Assembly: GCA_024683255.1 (NCBI GenBank)
Contig: JAIKYL010000241.1
Span: 1-19,079, forward strand
DNA length: 19,079 nucleotides
Direction of reading: 5' to 3'
Source of the DNA: Bacteroidales bacterium
GTDB taxonomy: Bacteria > Bacteroidota > Bacteroidia > Bacteroidales > UBA932
Shown: positions 7,507 to 15,324 of the stretch, one piece after another
Position numbering within the stretch: position 1 is the first letter of the stretch
Layout of the letters: each line of letters begins with the position of its first letter
Notes under the pieces: generated by a model
What the model was told of the DNA's origin: nothing
Database searches by the model: none
Seen by the model: only the letters and a program-made list of their open reading frames with translations
Position numbers and translations under genes: made by a program

Positions 7507-8097
7507 ATGGACAAAGGTATTTCATATTGGGCTGGTATTGAGGCGTTAATGACTCTGACATGGCTGGTTTGCCACCATGATCTGGAAGATGCTGCAGAAG
7601 ACTATGGAAGCAGTTTGAATTCCATGGATGCTGCCCAACTTTTGTCACTGATACAGCGGGCCAAAGAGCTTCTTTCCGGACGACTTCAAGAGGCCCCGAC
7701 GGAGGCTCCGTCCCTTATAATCACCCGGGATTATCGTATTTTCATGGGAAGCCGGCGCGGACCGGAGATCCGGATGCGCCCCATGTCAAAAGCCGTCTTC
7801 CTGCTTTTCCTCCGGCATCCGGAAGGAATAGCGTTTGGACAAATCGGCCGGTACAGGGCGGAACTGGAAGGCTATTATCGCCGGATCAGCCGCTGTGGAA
7901 CAAACGAGGAAATCGGCCGATGCCTGGACCGGGTACTGAATGCCGCCAGCCGGGAGCTGAGTGTTGCCGCTTCACGTGCTGCAGAAGCCTTGGCCGGGAT
8001 ACTGGAAGAGGAATACCTGCCCTCCTATGTCATTGCAGGAGAGCGTGGCGGCCCCAAACGCATTTCGCTGGACCGCAGGCTGGTTGTCTGGCTATGA
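7507..8097 (+). CDS. Conserved-looking protein of unknown function, possible winged-helix region
   Basis: 196 aa, no signal peptide and no membrane segment, so probably cytoplasmic. I recognise the layout from uncharacterised Bacteroidales proteins but no defined function. The N-terminal ~60 residues are probably helical. A central segment (about 87-113: EIRMRPMSKAVFLLFLRH, then PEGIAFGQI) looks like a helix-turn-helix or winged-helix packing element. The C-terminus holds a GERGGPKRISLDR motif (178-190) that recalls family members with GERGEPKRIPL. The start codon is supported by a promoter just upstream. A later in-frame ATG (7549) is possible if leaderless translation is not used. The gene stands alone and its stop overlaps the stop of the convergent antiporter gene. 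A regulatory role is only a guess. Confidence 0.8.
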   Translation: MDKGISYWAGIEALMTLTWLVCHHDLEDAAEDYGSSLNSMDAAQLLSLIQRAKELLSGRLQEAPTEAPSLIITRDYRIFMGSRRGPEIRMRPMSKAVFLLFLRHPEGIAFGQIGRYRAELEGYYRRISRCGTNEEIGRCLDRVLNAASRELSVAASRAAEALAGILEEEYLPSYVIAGERGGPKRISLDRRLVVWL

Positions 8098-9381
8098 ATA
8101 CTTGCGCGGGAAGCGCAACAGGATGGACAGTACGGCAATGAATCCCAGGGCAAAAGGATAATACAGATTGCCGATGATAGCCGCCGCAGAAACCCCGGCC
8201 AGGCCGCTTGCCATAAGCATCTGCGCGCCGTAGGGGATGATACCCTGAACAAAACAGGAGAAGGTGTCCAGGATGGAGGCCGTCTTCCGGGGATCCAGGC
8301 CGAATTTCTCCGTGATATCCTTGGCCAGCGGGCCTGTGGTGATGATGGCAATGGTGTTGTTGGCAGTGCACAGATTCACCAGGGACACCAGCGCGGCAAT
8401 GGAAAAGCCTGCTGCCCTTTTACCGCCAATCCGACGGGTGAGACCGCCGATGATGAACTCCATACCGCCGTTATAGCGGATGATTTCCAGCATGCCGCCG
8501 GCCAGCAGGGAAACAATGATAAGTTCACCCATGGACCCAATGCCGGAGCCAATGGAGGACATCCACCCTACAAAATCGTAAGCACCTGTAATCCAGCCGA
8601 TAATGCCGTTTACGCCAATGCCGATGGCCAGTACCGTGACCACATTCATTCCGGCCAGCGCCAGGCCGATAACCAGGAGATACGGAATCAGCCCCAGCCA
8701 CTGGACCGGCTCTCCGGCAGGCACCGCCTCCACCTGGAGTCCCAGGATAACGTAAACGACGGTCACAACTATGGCGGCAGGTGCGGCAATCCACAGGTTG
8801 GCCCTGAATTTATCCCTCATGGAGCAACCCTGGCTCTTGGTGGCGGCCACGGTGGTGTCCGAGATAAAGGAAAGGTTGTCTCCAAAGAAAGCCCCGCCCA
8901 CAATGATGGCGGTAATGAAAGGAATGCCGATGCCGGTTTGATCGGCAATGCCCGTGGCGATGGGAACCAGGGCCACAATGGTACCCACGGAGGTGCCGAT
9001 GGCCATGGAGATGAAACAGGCGGCCAGGAAGAGGCCGGCGTAGATGAGTTTTCCCGGAAGGATGTGCAGGGTGGCGTTCACCGTGGCGTCTATGGCGCCG
9101 ATCTCTTTGGCCGTAGCGGCAAAGGCACCCGCCAGCACAAAGATCCAGATCATCAAGAGCACATTCTTGTTGCCTGCGCCCTGGGAGAAGATGGCAATCT
9201 TGTCGTCCGTCTTATCAATATCGTGCGTAATAAGCAGCGCATAGGCCGATGCGATAATAAAGGCGGCAGCCACCGGAACCTTATAGAAGTCCCTGGCAAT
9301 GAGCGAGGTGATTACATAAATGCAGAGAAAAACCAGCAGGGGACTCAATGCCAGCCAGCCGTTCATCTTTCGTTTTAACAT
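8092..9381 (-). CDS. nhaC: NhaC-family Na+/H+ antiporter-like membrane protein
   Basis: Predicted inner-membrane ion antiporter, 429 aa, with about 11-12 hydrophobic segments. The key block is GGAFFGDNLSFISDTT (162-177). It corresponds to the conserved GD..SP.SDTT region of NhaC-type antiporters, with Asp168 and Asp175 in the expected polar stretch. A second conserved region, NLCTANNTIAIITTGPLAKDI, lies at 336-356. The physiological substrate could be Na+, or an organic substrate as in some relatives. A Na+/H+ antiporter would fit an organism that also has a Na+-pumping respiratory complex. The start at 9381 (MLKRKM) is 5 nt past the tmRNA 3' end. An internal ATG at 9366 is an alternative. 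No own promoter was found, so read-through from ssrA is likely. Confidence 0.9.
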   Translation of the reverse strand: MLKRKMNGWLALSPLLVFLCIYVITSLIARDFYKVPVAAAFIIASAYALLITHDIDKTDDKIAIFSQGAGNKNVLLMIWIFVLAGAFAATAKEIGAIDATVNATLHILPGKLIYAGLFLAACFISMAIGTSVGTIVALVPIATGIADQTGIGIPFITAIIVGGAFFGDNLSFISDTTVAATKSQGCSMRDKFRANLWIAAPAAIVVTVVYVILGLQVEAVPAGEPVQWLGLIPYLLVIGLALAGMNVVTVLAIGIGVNGIIGWITGAYDFVGWMSSIGSGIGSMGELIIVSLLAGGMLEIIRYNGGMEFIIGGLTRRIGGKRAAGFSIAALVSLVNLCTANNTIAIITTGPLAKDITEKFGLDPRKTASILDTFSCFVQGIIPYGAQMLMASGLAGVSAAAIIGNLYYPFALGFIAVLSILLRFPRKYS

Positions 9382-9386
9382 ACCAG

Positions 9387-9781
9387 TGGAGGTGAAGGGA
9401 CTCGAACCCTTGTCCAAACGCCGCACCAGGCAGCTTTCTACATGCTTATCCGTCCTTTGGTTTTTGACGGTTCCCTGCCGGATGGCGGGCGAAGAACCGC
9501 TTAGCCTTTAAGTCTTAACCGGATGTAGAGGCGTCGTCCGGAGCAGCCTCAAATGGATGATACCCCTTGATCGGCCCTTAAGAGGCGGAAGCGCCGAGGG
9601 ATACTCGTCGGCCCCGCAGCCTAGGCGGGACGGATTAAGTTAATTTGCTTGGCAAATTAAGCAGCGAGTGCGTAGTTGTTATTGGCAACTAATTTGTTTG
9701 AGCCTGAGATTTACGGGCTGAAGCTCAGCGCCCGGCATGCTTACTGTCCGACATCAGCGCTGTCAAAACCAAAACACCCCC
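9387..9781 (-). ncRNA. ssrA: Transfer-messenger RNA (tmRNA, SsrA)
   Basis: tmRNA rescues stalled ribosomes and tags the unfinished protein for proteolysis. The 5' end GGGGGTG (9781-9775) pairs over 7 bp with CACCTCC (9394-9388) to form the acceptor stem. Just inside the 3' strand is a T-arm, AAGGG-TTCGAGT-CCCTT. The discriminator is A at 9387. The following bases are CTGG, so CCA is not encoded and must be added. The resume region TTAGTT-GCC opens a reading frame ending YALAA-stop. The 3' block GATAAGCATGTAGAAAGC is typical of Bacteroidota tmRNA. Total 395 nt. A consensus promoter lies 15 nt upstream of the mature 5' end, leaving a short leader for RNase P to remove. Confidence 0.96.
9657..9686 (-). 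other. tmRNA tag-peptide reading frame, tag ANNNYALAA
   Basis: After TTAGTT the resume codon GCC begins the frame A-N-N-N-Y-A-L-A-A followed by TAA. The ending YALAA is the ClpXP-type degradation signal shared by most bacterial tags. Position and sequence context match the E. coli resume site (TTAGTC-GCA). Confidence 0.92.
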
Positions 9782-9796
9782 GTCGTAAAGTGATTG

Positions 9797-9827
9797 CAAA
9801 GATAAGCAATATTATTCGTCCGGCAAA
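9797..9827 (-). promoter_or_regulatory. Consensus promoter of ssrA
   Basis: On the minus strand TTTG (9824-9827) is followed by a 19-bp spacer and TATCTTTG (9797-9804), an exact match to the Bacteroides housekeeping sigma consensus. The -33 box lies within the last codons of the peptidase gene, whose stop codon is at 9812-9814. The tmRNA 5' end is 15 nt after the -7 box. Confidence 0.85.
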
Positions 9828-10339
9828 ATGCGCCGGGCCCCCATGTAGCGCATCATGAAATACGGATGGTTGAAGCTTTGTTCCACCACGCCGTTGGAAA
9901 CCGATGCATGGATGAAAGTGAACCCGCCCGTTTCCTTGTCAACGGATACCACGATGCCCACATGGCCGATGTTTCTCACGCTGCCCCGTTTCCCGAAAAA
10001 GACCAGGTCTCCCTTCTGCAGGTCCCGGTAGCTGGGCACCTCCCGGCCTTCCTTGAACTGAATGGCCGAATAGGCCGTGATATCAAAGCCGAAGTGCTTG
10101 AAAACATAGCGCGTGTAGCTGGAGCAGTCAAAGCGGAAGGGACCGGAAGCGCCTAACTTATAAGGAGTTCCCAGGAAAGTCCGGGCATAGGCGATAACCT
10201 GGTCACTAAGGGCAAGTGTATCGGCCTGGACCTCCACGGAAACGCTGTCCTGCGGGGCCTGGGCCCACATCCGGGAGCCGCCGCACACTGCAAAATGCAG
10301 CGCGGCGAGAACGATGCATATGACCTTTTCTGTTCTCAT
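9812..10339 (-). CDS. Exported NlpC/P60 (C40) family cysteine peptidase
   Basis: Predicted cell-wall hydrolase that cleaves peptide stems of peptidoglycan. 175 aa: an N-terminal hydrophobic signal sequence (about 1-28) and one NlpC/P60 domain. The catalytic Cys is in FRFDCSSYTRYVF (Cys72). The catalytic His is in NIGHVGIVVSV (His126), and FIHAS provides His144 as the third polar position. YLGTPY-like YARTFLGTPYKLGASG (51-66) before the Cys is also characteristic. No SH3 or LysM domain is present, as in many small Bacteroidota C40 enzymes. The gene has its own consensus promoter (10347-10377), whose -33 box touches the stop codon of the upstream fimbrial gene. It is probably a separate transcription unit with a very short leader. 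Confidence 0.93.
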   Translation of the reverse strand: MRTEKVICIVLAALHFAVCGGSRMWAQAPQDSVSVEVQADTLALSDQVIAYARTFLGTPYKLGASGPFRFDCSSYTRYVFKHFGFDITAYSAIQFKEGREVPSYRDLQKGDLVFFGKRGSVRNIGHVGIVVSVDKETGGFTFIHASVSNGVVEQSFNHPYFMMRYMGARRILPDE

Positions 10340-10346
10340 CGCGCTG

Positions 10347-10377
10347 CAAAGTTAGCAAAAACCGTGCAACTGGCAAT
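10347..10377 (-). promoter_or_regulatory. Consensus promoter of the NlpC/P60 peptidase gene
   Basis: ATTG (10374-10377), a 19-bp spacer and TAACTTTG (10347-10354) on the minus strand match the Bacteroides promoter consensus. The start codon at 10339 is only 7 nt past the -7 box, so the mRNA should have almost no leader. The -33 box abuts the TGA (10377-10379) of the upstream gene. Confidence 0.82.
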
Positions 10378-12281
10378 CAGTGGCTGTTGAATACCACAAT
10401 AGCTTGCGTCTCATACGACAGCCCGTTGGGCGCGGCATAGGTGGCCTGAACCAGGGAGGCGCCGGGGCCGGAGCTTGTCACGCTGCCCGCCGATGAGACG
10501 TGGAATCCGCATTCTTCACCGTCCAGTATCTTCCAGCTCACCTGGTTGGTGACGTTGCTGGTGCTTGCTATATCGTTGATATTTCCATTGTTATATAGTA
10601 CGAAGCTGGCCTGCAGCTGGACCGAACCGCCCACTACGCCGGGCGTGGATCCGCCCGTGATGAACAGGTTGCCGGTATGGGTACTTTCGAAAGTAATGTA
10701 CTCTCCGGTGGCATAGATTATCTTTCCGTCGGCTTCATGCCGGAAGGCGGCGTTGAAGTGGTCCCGGCCTGGGCCGGTGGCTGTTACGATGCCTTGATAA
10801 GGCACCTGGATGGGGTAACTGGAGCCCATCCTGTAGATAAAGCAGCAGGTGTGATCGTCAGTTACATCGGTTCCACCCGTGGTGATGCCGTTTTGGGTGG
10901 TATAGACCAGTGCCCTAAGGTGGATGGTTTCTCCTACGGCGGCCCTGGGCGGATCGGCAATTAGAATCAGCTGGCGCTTGTAATCCATGGCTTTTACGTC
11001 GCAGGTGAGGTTCTCCGCACCGCTTCCGTCGGGGCCGCTGGCAGTGATCCGACGGATGCCGTTTCCCTTTGCCGTTACCATATAGGCGTCGCTGTACGGG
11101 GAGCCGGTGATTACCGCGTTGTCGTTCTGGATGGAGGGGTTGTCCGGAGCTGCATAAGACCAGCTGAAATGCTGGCTGTAGGTGAGCGTGGGGCCGGCGC
11201 TGGCGTGGAAAACTCCGCTGATGTAGCGGTCCTCATGCCGATAGACCCGTATAAAACCCGTTTCACCCAAATACAGGGAGAGGTAGGTGGGGGTGATGCT
11301 GTAGCGGTATTCGCTCCAGGTGAGGTTGTTCTCATGCTTCCAGTCGTTGTTCAGCCTTCCGTCCGGCAAATAGTGCAGGGTCCAGGTATACCGCCAGTTG
11401 CGGCGGATGTCAAAGTTGGAGGTGGCGTTGTCTCCCAGGAAACTCCGGTACAGGATGGTTCCTTCCACGCCCGAGGTACCCGTCACCAGAGTCTCCAGAT
11501 AAGTCATCTGGCCTTTTCGCTCGTCCACCGTGGTGTTGCCCTCCGGGCTTTTCTCGGAAGAGTCGGCAATGCCGGAGACCGTACCCTGCCGGTTTTCCGG
11601 TACATAAAAGACGTAGGTGCCTGAGGGCTGTTCACCTCCCGTCTGGAATTCATAAACGGGCAGGATGTCGGAGGCCGATGCGGCGGCGCTGCTCCCGAAA
11701 GGCTTCAGGCTCCGGTTCAGGTTATGCACTTTCACTGAGGTGATTACGCCCGTCCATTCGCAGTAAAGCTGGGCCGTTACCTTGGCCATGAGCCGCCTTA
11801 CGGGAATGGCTCCGCTGGAGGTGGTACCTACGGTATAAATGAGCGAACCGGCCATGGGGATACCCCGGTATTCAATGCCGATATCGGCATCCAGGTAGCC
11901 GGGGATGGAATAAGTGAGGGAAGAGAGGGCTGTCTCCTCCTCCGGAAGGGCTTCCCGCATATCTCCCATGTTCACCAGGGCATAGGCGGTATAGGCACCG
12001 TCCTCCAGGGGAAAGGACATCTGGTCAAAGCCGCTTCCGTAGTATTCCTTCTCCACCAGAAGGCCGCCTTGGTAGAGGCCCAGGGTAACGGAAGTCACCT
12101 TGGTTTCTATATCGGCCGATTGGAGGATGGAGCGCGTTGGAGGAGCGCCGTTTTCCTCTTCCAGCACCAGGGAAAAGCGGCTTTCCCGTGAGGCGGAAAC
12201 CTCCGTCTCCTTTTGGCAGGAAGGCAGGAAAACAAGCGGAAGCAGTACTTCCAGTAAAATATATAAATACTTGTATCTCAT
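10377..12281 (-). CDS. Large fimbria-associated lipoprotein with Ig-like repeats (DUF4906-like), candidate tip or adhesin
   Basis: 634 aa from the ATG at 12281. That start gives a clean lipoprotein signal ending LPLVFLPSC (Cys22). An in-frame ATG at 12299 overlaps the previous gene and is less likely. The N-terminal half resembles FimA/Mfa-type subunits and the DUF4906 proteins found at the ends of Bacteroidales fimbria operons, including a RRLMAKVTAQLY strand like the VRRLVSKV/VTRLASRI strands of the neighbouring subunits. From about residue 340 on there are about three consecutive bacterial Ig-like units. Each has a VGETI- or VGGSVQLQA-type opening and a G.V.A.GPG-type ending. The domain order suits an accessory tip protein or adhesin exposed on the fibre. 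It is the last gene of the operon, 4 bp after the preceding gene. The DUF assignment is from memory of family features. Confidence 0.8.
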   Translation of the reverse strand: MRYKYLYILLEVLLPLVFLPSCQKETEVSASRESRFSLVLEEENGAPPTRSILQSADIETKVTSVTLGLYQGGLLVEKEYYGSGFDQMSFPLEDGAYTAYALVNMGDMREALPEEETALSSLTYSIPGYLDADIGIEYRGIPMAGSLIYTVGTTSSGAIPVRRLMAKVTAQLYCEWTGVITSVKVHNLNRSLKPFGSSAAASASDILPVYEFQTGGEQPSGTYVFYVPENRQGTVSGIADSSEKSPEGNTTVDERKGQMTYLETLVTGTSGVEGTILYRSFLGDNATSNFDIRRNWRYTWTLHYLPDGRLNNDWKHENNLTWSEYRYSITPTYLSLYLGETGFIRVYRHEDRYISGVFHASAGPTLTYSQHFSWSYAAPDNPSIQNDNAVITGSPYSDAYMVTAKGNGIRRITASGPDGSGAENLTCDVKAMDYKRQLILIADPPRAAVGETIHLRALVYTTQNGITTGGTDVTDDHTCCFIYRMGSSYPIQVPYQGIVTATGPGRDHFNAAFRHEADGKIIYATGEYITFESTHTGNLFITGGSTPGVVGGSVQLQASFVLYNNGNINDIASTSNVTNQVSWKILDGEECGFHVSSAGSVTSSGPGASLVQATYAAPNGLSYETQAIVVFNSH

Positions 12282-12285
12282 GGCA

Positions 12286-13356
12286 TCAGGAGTTTTCAAG
12301 AACGTTCACATCGTGTTCCCAGTCCATGCCCGCAGCGGAGAATACCACATCCACGGAACCCGGGATATCCTGCTCCGGATCCATGGACCCAAGTTTCTTG
12401 AGGATGATCTCCTCCGCCACGTAGATCCTGTTCCTTCCCATGGCGGGAATCTGGACCTGGTAGTAGTAGGTCTTGTCACCCACGGCCACCTGCAGCACCA
12501 GCCGGGTGGACCTTTTGCTCCAGCTGGCGTCATGGGTGTCGTCGTCCGCCGCCCAGGCATTGGGGTAGGCATAGAAGTAGTGTGGCGTGGTGTGGGGAGC
12601 CGATGGGGTAAGCGTGGCCTGGATGGCCGTTTCGCCCACCAGGGCGTCCATCGCCGGGACGGCATTACCCGCATCCCGCCAGCCCATCACATTGTACCAG
12701 GCCTCTTCCGCTGTCCGCAGTTCGGTGGCCGAATAATCGGCCCCCAGTCGGCTGGTCCGGTAAAGGTTGGTGAGGTAGATGGCTTCAAGAACCGTGGTCT
12801 TGGCGGCCAGGTAGGGGTTCTCAAAGGCCACGGACACTTTCTTCACGCCCACCTTGGATACCAGGCGGCGGACATCTACGGTCCTGGTCACAGTGCGGTC
12901 TTTTTCCAGATCCACGGGCACCTCTCCGTACATGAGCATGGAGCCGGCGGCGTTGTCGGAAAGACTTGTAACCCAGCCCGTCAGATCTGTCTTTCTTTGG
13001 ATCTCGGCTGGCACCAGGCTCTCCGGATAATTGACCAGGGCAACCACCGTATAACTGCCCACCAGCACGGTTTTCCGGATACTTTCTCCGGAGAGGCCGG
13101 TGCCGTAGACCACGCTGTCTCCGTCCCCGTCAAAGACCCAGAGCGCCCAGCGGTTGCAGGTGGTCTCTACACTGCCTGCCGGATTGGCCACCCGCGTGGC
13201 GGCAAAGGGCCCTCCCAGGCTGATGCTCACTGTCCCCGTTGCCGCCGGAACAGGCGTCTCTGTTCCAGCAGGAGATACCTGGGGGAACAGGCTCTCCTTT
13301 TCGCAGGAAAGGGTTCCGGCGGCCAGCAAAAGGTATAAAAAGATATGGCGTTTCAT
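12286..13356 (-). CDS. FimA/Mfa1-type fimbrial subunit (second paralogue)
   Basis: 356 aa. The start at 13356 (MKRHIF) is chosen because it gives a compact lipoprotein signal, LLLAAGTLSC (Cys18), 1 bp after the previous stop. Proteins of this family are exported as lipoproteins and, in Porphyromonas, are trimmed by a protease before strand-exchange polymerisation. Family-like features are a TRVANPAG segment near the expected processing region, WALWVFDGDGDSVVYG, VGSYTVVALVNYPESL, the VDVRRLVSKVGVKKVSV strand, and the late HYFYAYPNAW and STRLVLQVAVGDKTYYYQV strands. It shares these blocks with the subunit encoded at 14216-15295, so the two are paralogues on either side of the anchor gene. It could be an accessory rather than the bulk subunit. 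Confidence 0.85.
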   Translation of the reverse strand: MKRHIFLYLLLAAGTLSCEKESLFPQVSPAGTETPVPAATGTVSISLGGPFAATRVANPAGSVETTCNRWALWVFDGDGDSVVYGTGLSGESIRKTVLVGSYTVVALVNYPESLVPAEIQRKTDLTGWVTSLSDNAAGSMLMYGEVPVDLEKDRTVTRTVDVRRLVSKVGVKKVSVAFENPYLAAKTTVLEAIYLTNLYRTSRLGADYSATELRTAEEAWYNVMGWRDAGNAVPAMDALVGETAIQATLTPSAPHTTPHYFYAYPNAWAADDDTHDASWSKRSTRLVLQVAVGDKTYYYQVQIPAMGRNRIYVAEEIILKKLGSMDPEQDIPGSVDVVFSAAGMDWEHDVNVLENS

Positions 13357-13357
13357 C

Positions 13358-14206
13358 TCAGGTAGCATAATTGATGATGGTTTCGGTTTGCCAGTCGGTA
13401 ATGGACAGGGTTACTTCGGAGCGGATGTAGTCGATCTCCACGGTAATGTCCGGCAGATTCTTCAGCTCCCAGCTGAACCCTTCCACCTGTTTCAGCAGGT
13501 TCCACAGGAGGATGGTGTCCTGGGGGTCCTCATTCTCCTCATCGGCCTCCAGGGCCCATAGTTCCAGGGTAAGGGAGTTGTCCCCCTGGCGGGGGACGGT
13601 GAACTCGAACTCCCCGGCCATCTTCTCCGGCGGAGCATAGCGGTAGGGTCCGGTCACCGGTACACCGGTATGGAGGTCAATGCCGCAGGTGTTGGCGCTG
13701 ATAACCACCCGGTAAGGGAATCGGCCCGGCACGTCCCCGGGGTCGAATTCTTTGAACCGAACCCTTATTGTACTGTGTTCCTTGGTCATTTCCACGGGAA
13801 TGACGGCACTTTCATCCATGCCTTCCGCCCTGGCCGAAAAGCGGTACAGCCTGTCGCCGTCCTGCTGCCGGTCCACCACCCATCCGCTGCCCTTCACAAT
13901 GCGGCTGTTCCCGAAGCAGGCCATTCCGTAGATGGAAACGGCATCGCAGCGGCGCACTTGCAGGGAGTAAGTCCGGTCCGTCATGGCACCCACGGTGGTG
14001 GTGTCTGTCACGCGGTTTTCCGATCCCAGGACGGGGGAGGCTTCCAGATACATCAGTTCTGAGAGGCCGATTCCCTGCGTATCCAGGAACTCGAAGAAGA
14101 GCGTGGCGGGACACGCCGTCCGGTCTTCGCGGATGGGGGAGGTGCAGGAGGAGCAGACGGCCGCGGCCACGGCCAGGGCTCCCGATAGGGTTTTCAGGTG
14201 TCGCAT
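13358..14206 (-). CDS. FimB/Mfa2-type fimbrial anchor lipoprotein
   Basis: 282 aa with an N-terminal signal ending AAAVCSSC, where Cys18 or Cys21 is the likely lipidation site. In Porphyromonas, FimB/Mfa2 proteins terminate and anchor the fimbria in the outer membrane and limit fibre length. Supporting features are the early DRTACPATLFFEF strand typical of Mfa2 family starts, YGMACFGNSRIV, the IRVRFKEFDPGDVPGRFPYRVVISANTCGID core, and a C-terminal strand ending LSITDWQ. It sits 9 bp after the first FimA-like gene and 1 bp before the second, the expected place for an anchor. No frameshift or truncation is seen. Confidence 0.85.
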   Translation of the reverse strand: MRHLKTLSGALAVAAAVCSSCTSPIREDRTACPATLFFEFLDTQGIGLSELMYLEASPVLGSENRVTDTTTVGAMTDRTYSLQVRRCDAVSIYGMACFGNSRIVKGSGWVVDRQQDGDRLYRFSARAEGMDESAVIPVEMTKEHSTIRVRFKEFDPGDVPGRFPYRVVISANTCGIDLHTGVPVTGPYRYAPPEKMAGEFEFTVPRQGDNSLTLELWALEADEENEDPQDTILLWNLLKQVEGFSWELKNLPDITVEIDYIRSEVTLSITDWQTETIINYAT

Positions 14207-14215
14207 AGGGACAGC

Positions 14216-15295
14216 TTACATATTGTAACTGAGGGCGGTGGAGGAATCCCAGTCCACTACGTTCAGGGTAATGGCGGCGGTTCCGGTGTCGGTTACCGAG
14301 TCGTCATCGTCGTTGTTCTTTCCCAACAGGGTAAAGGTGATGTCGGAAATCTCGTAAGAGCAGTTCCGCTTAAGGACGGGCAGGGTAAAGGTATAATAGC
14401 TCTGGATGGCGCTGCTGCCGTATCCGGTTACTTCGGCATGGATCACCAGACGGGTATGGCGGGCGCTCCAGGTGGAGCTGTTGCTGTCGTCGGAGGTGGG
14501 ATTGGGGTAGGTGTACCACACGCGCTTGATTTCTTTGGCCGCTCCTTCCTCGCAGGAAATGCTAAGGTCGTGATCGCACAGCAGGGGACTCACGGCCGAT
14601 GTATTTTCATCCCGCATCTTATTATACCAAAGGGTGGGGTCGATGATATCCCAATCGGCGTTGTTGTTCTTCTTGTTAAGGGAGAAATTGGTATGCCCGG
14701 CCACGTTCTTCAGATACATGTCCTTGATGGTGAAGGTGCAGCCCGACAGGTAGGTGTCGGCAAATTGCCTGGTCACTCTGTTAAGTACAATCCGGGAGGC
14801 CAGGCGGGTCACGTTCACGGTAACCTGGATGCTGCTCCTGGTCACTTCCACGTCTTTTTCCCCGGCCATGATCAGGCAGATGCCATTCTCGGCGGTATAG
14901 TTGTCGGAGAGGTCCGTGACCGTGTTTTTAAGGTCGGCTTCCGTGGGCATGTCGGCAAACCGGCTGTGGTTCACAATGGCCCACACGTGCTTGTTGCCCA
15001 CAGGTGCCGTAATGGTGAGGCTGTTCGCCGAGACAAACTTGTCGGTCTCCCGTTTTCCGCTTTCTGCGTTGAAAACAAAGACCTGCAGGCTGCGGATGGC
15101 CTTTTCGTCCAGTCCTGTAAGGGAGGCTTTGGTGGCTCCTTCCGTTCCCACCGTTACATGCAGGACGCCGGTGCCGCCCACTTCTTCCACGGTGGGGGCA
15201 GATGTCGGGATGGGAGAGACAGGTACAGACTTTTCGCAGGAAAGGACAGCTCCGAGAAAGCTTGCCGAAAGGAGAAGGAAGTGAATGGTTTTCAT
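14216..15295 (-). CDS. FimA/Mfa1-type fimbrial subunit (first paralogue, candidate major subunit)
   Basis: 359 aa with a lipoprotein signal SFLGAVLSC (Cys20). Mature-region features match the Bacteroidales fimbrillin family: GVLHVTVGTEGATKASL near the expected processing zone, SLQVFVFNAESGKRET, VGNKHVWAIVNHSRF, the VNVTRLASRIVLNRV strand, VWYTYPNPTSDD and STWSARHTRLVIHAEV. The last residues include an ITLNVVDWD strand, resembling the C-terminal donor-strand regions of this family. It directly precedes the anchor gene, the position of the main structural subunit in several known loci. The preceding 29-bp gap (15296-15324) is AT-rich but shows no TAnnTTTG box, so expression probably comes from upstream. 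Confidence 0.88.
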   Translation of the reverse strand: MKTIHFLLLSASFLGAVLSCEKSVPVSPIPTSAPTVEEVGGTGVLHVTVGTEGATKASLTGLDEKAIRSLQVFVFNAESGKRETDKFVSANSLTITAPVGNKHVWAIVNHSRFADMPTEADLKNTVTDLSDNYTAENGICLIMAGEKDVEVTRSSIQVTVNVTRLASRIVLNRVTRQFADTYLSGCTFTIKDMYLKNVAGHTNFSLNKKNNNADWDIIDPTLWYNKMRDENTSAVSPLLCDHDLSISCEEGAAKEIKRVWYTYPNPTSDDSNSSTWSARHTRLVIHAEVTGYGSSAIQSYYTFTLPVLKRNCSYEISDITFTLLGKNNDDDDSVTDTGTAAITLNVVDWDSSTALSYNM

Positions 15296-15324
15296 ATGTA
15301 CTGATATTAGTAAATAATTGATAA

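Noticed and set aside
9382..9426. N-terminal extension of the antiporter into the tmRNA 3' end
   Set aside because: This stretch is the tmRNA T-arm and acceptor stem. The extra residues (MRRLDKGSSPFTSTG) are polar and not part of the antiporter family.
9387..9430. A classical tRNA gene suggested by the T-arm-like GGTTCGAGTCC (minus strand)
   Set aside because: No anticodon arm or D-arm at tRNA spacing; the partner acceptor strand is 395 nt away and a tag frame lies between, so it is tmRNA.
12100..15304. Plus-strand open frames of 412 and 368 codons opposite the fimbrial genes
   Set aside because: Low-complexity Gly/His/Val-rich translations with no recognisable fold; the minus-strand frames have signal peptides and family motifs.
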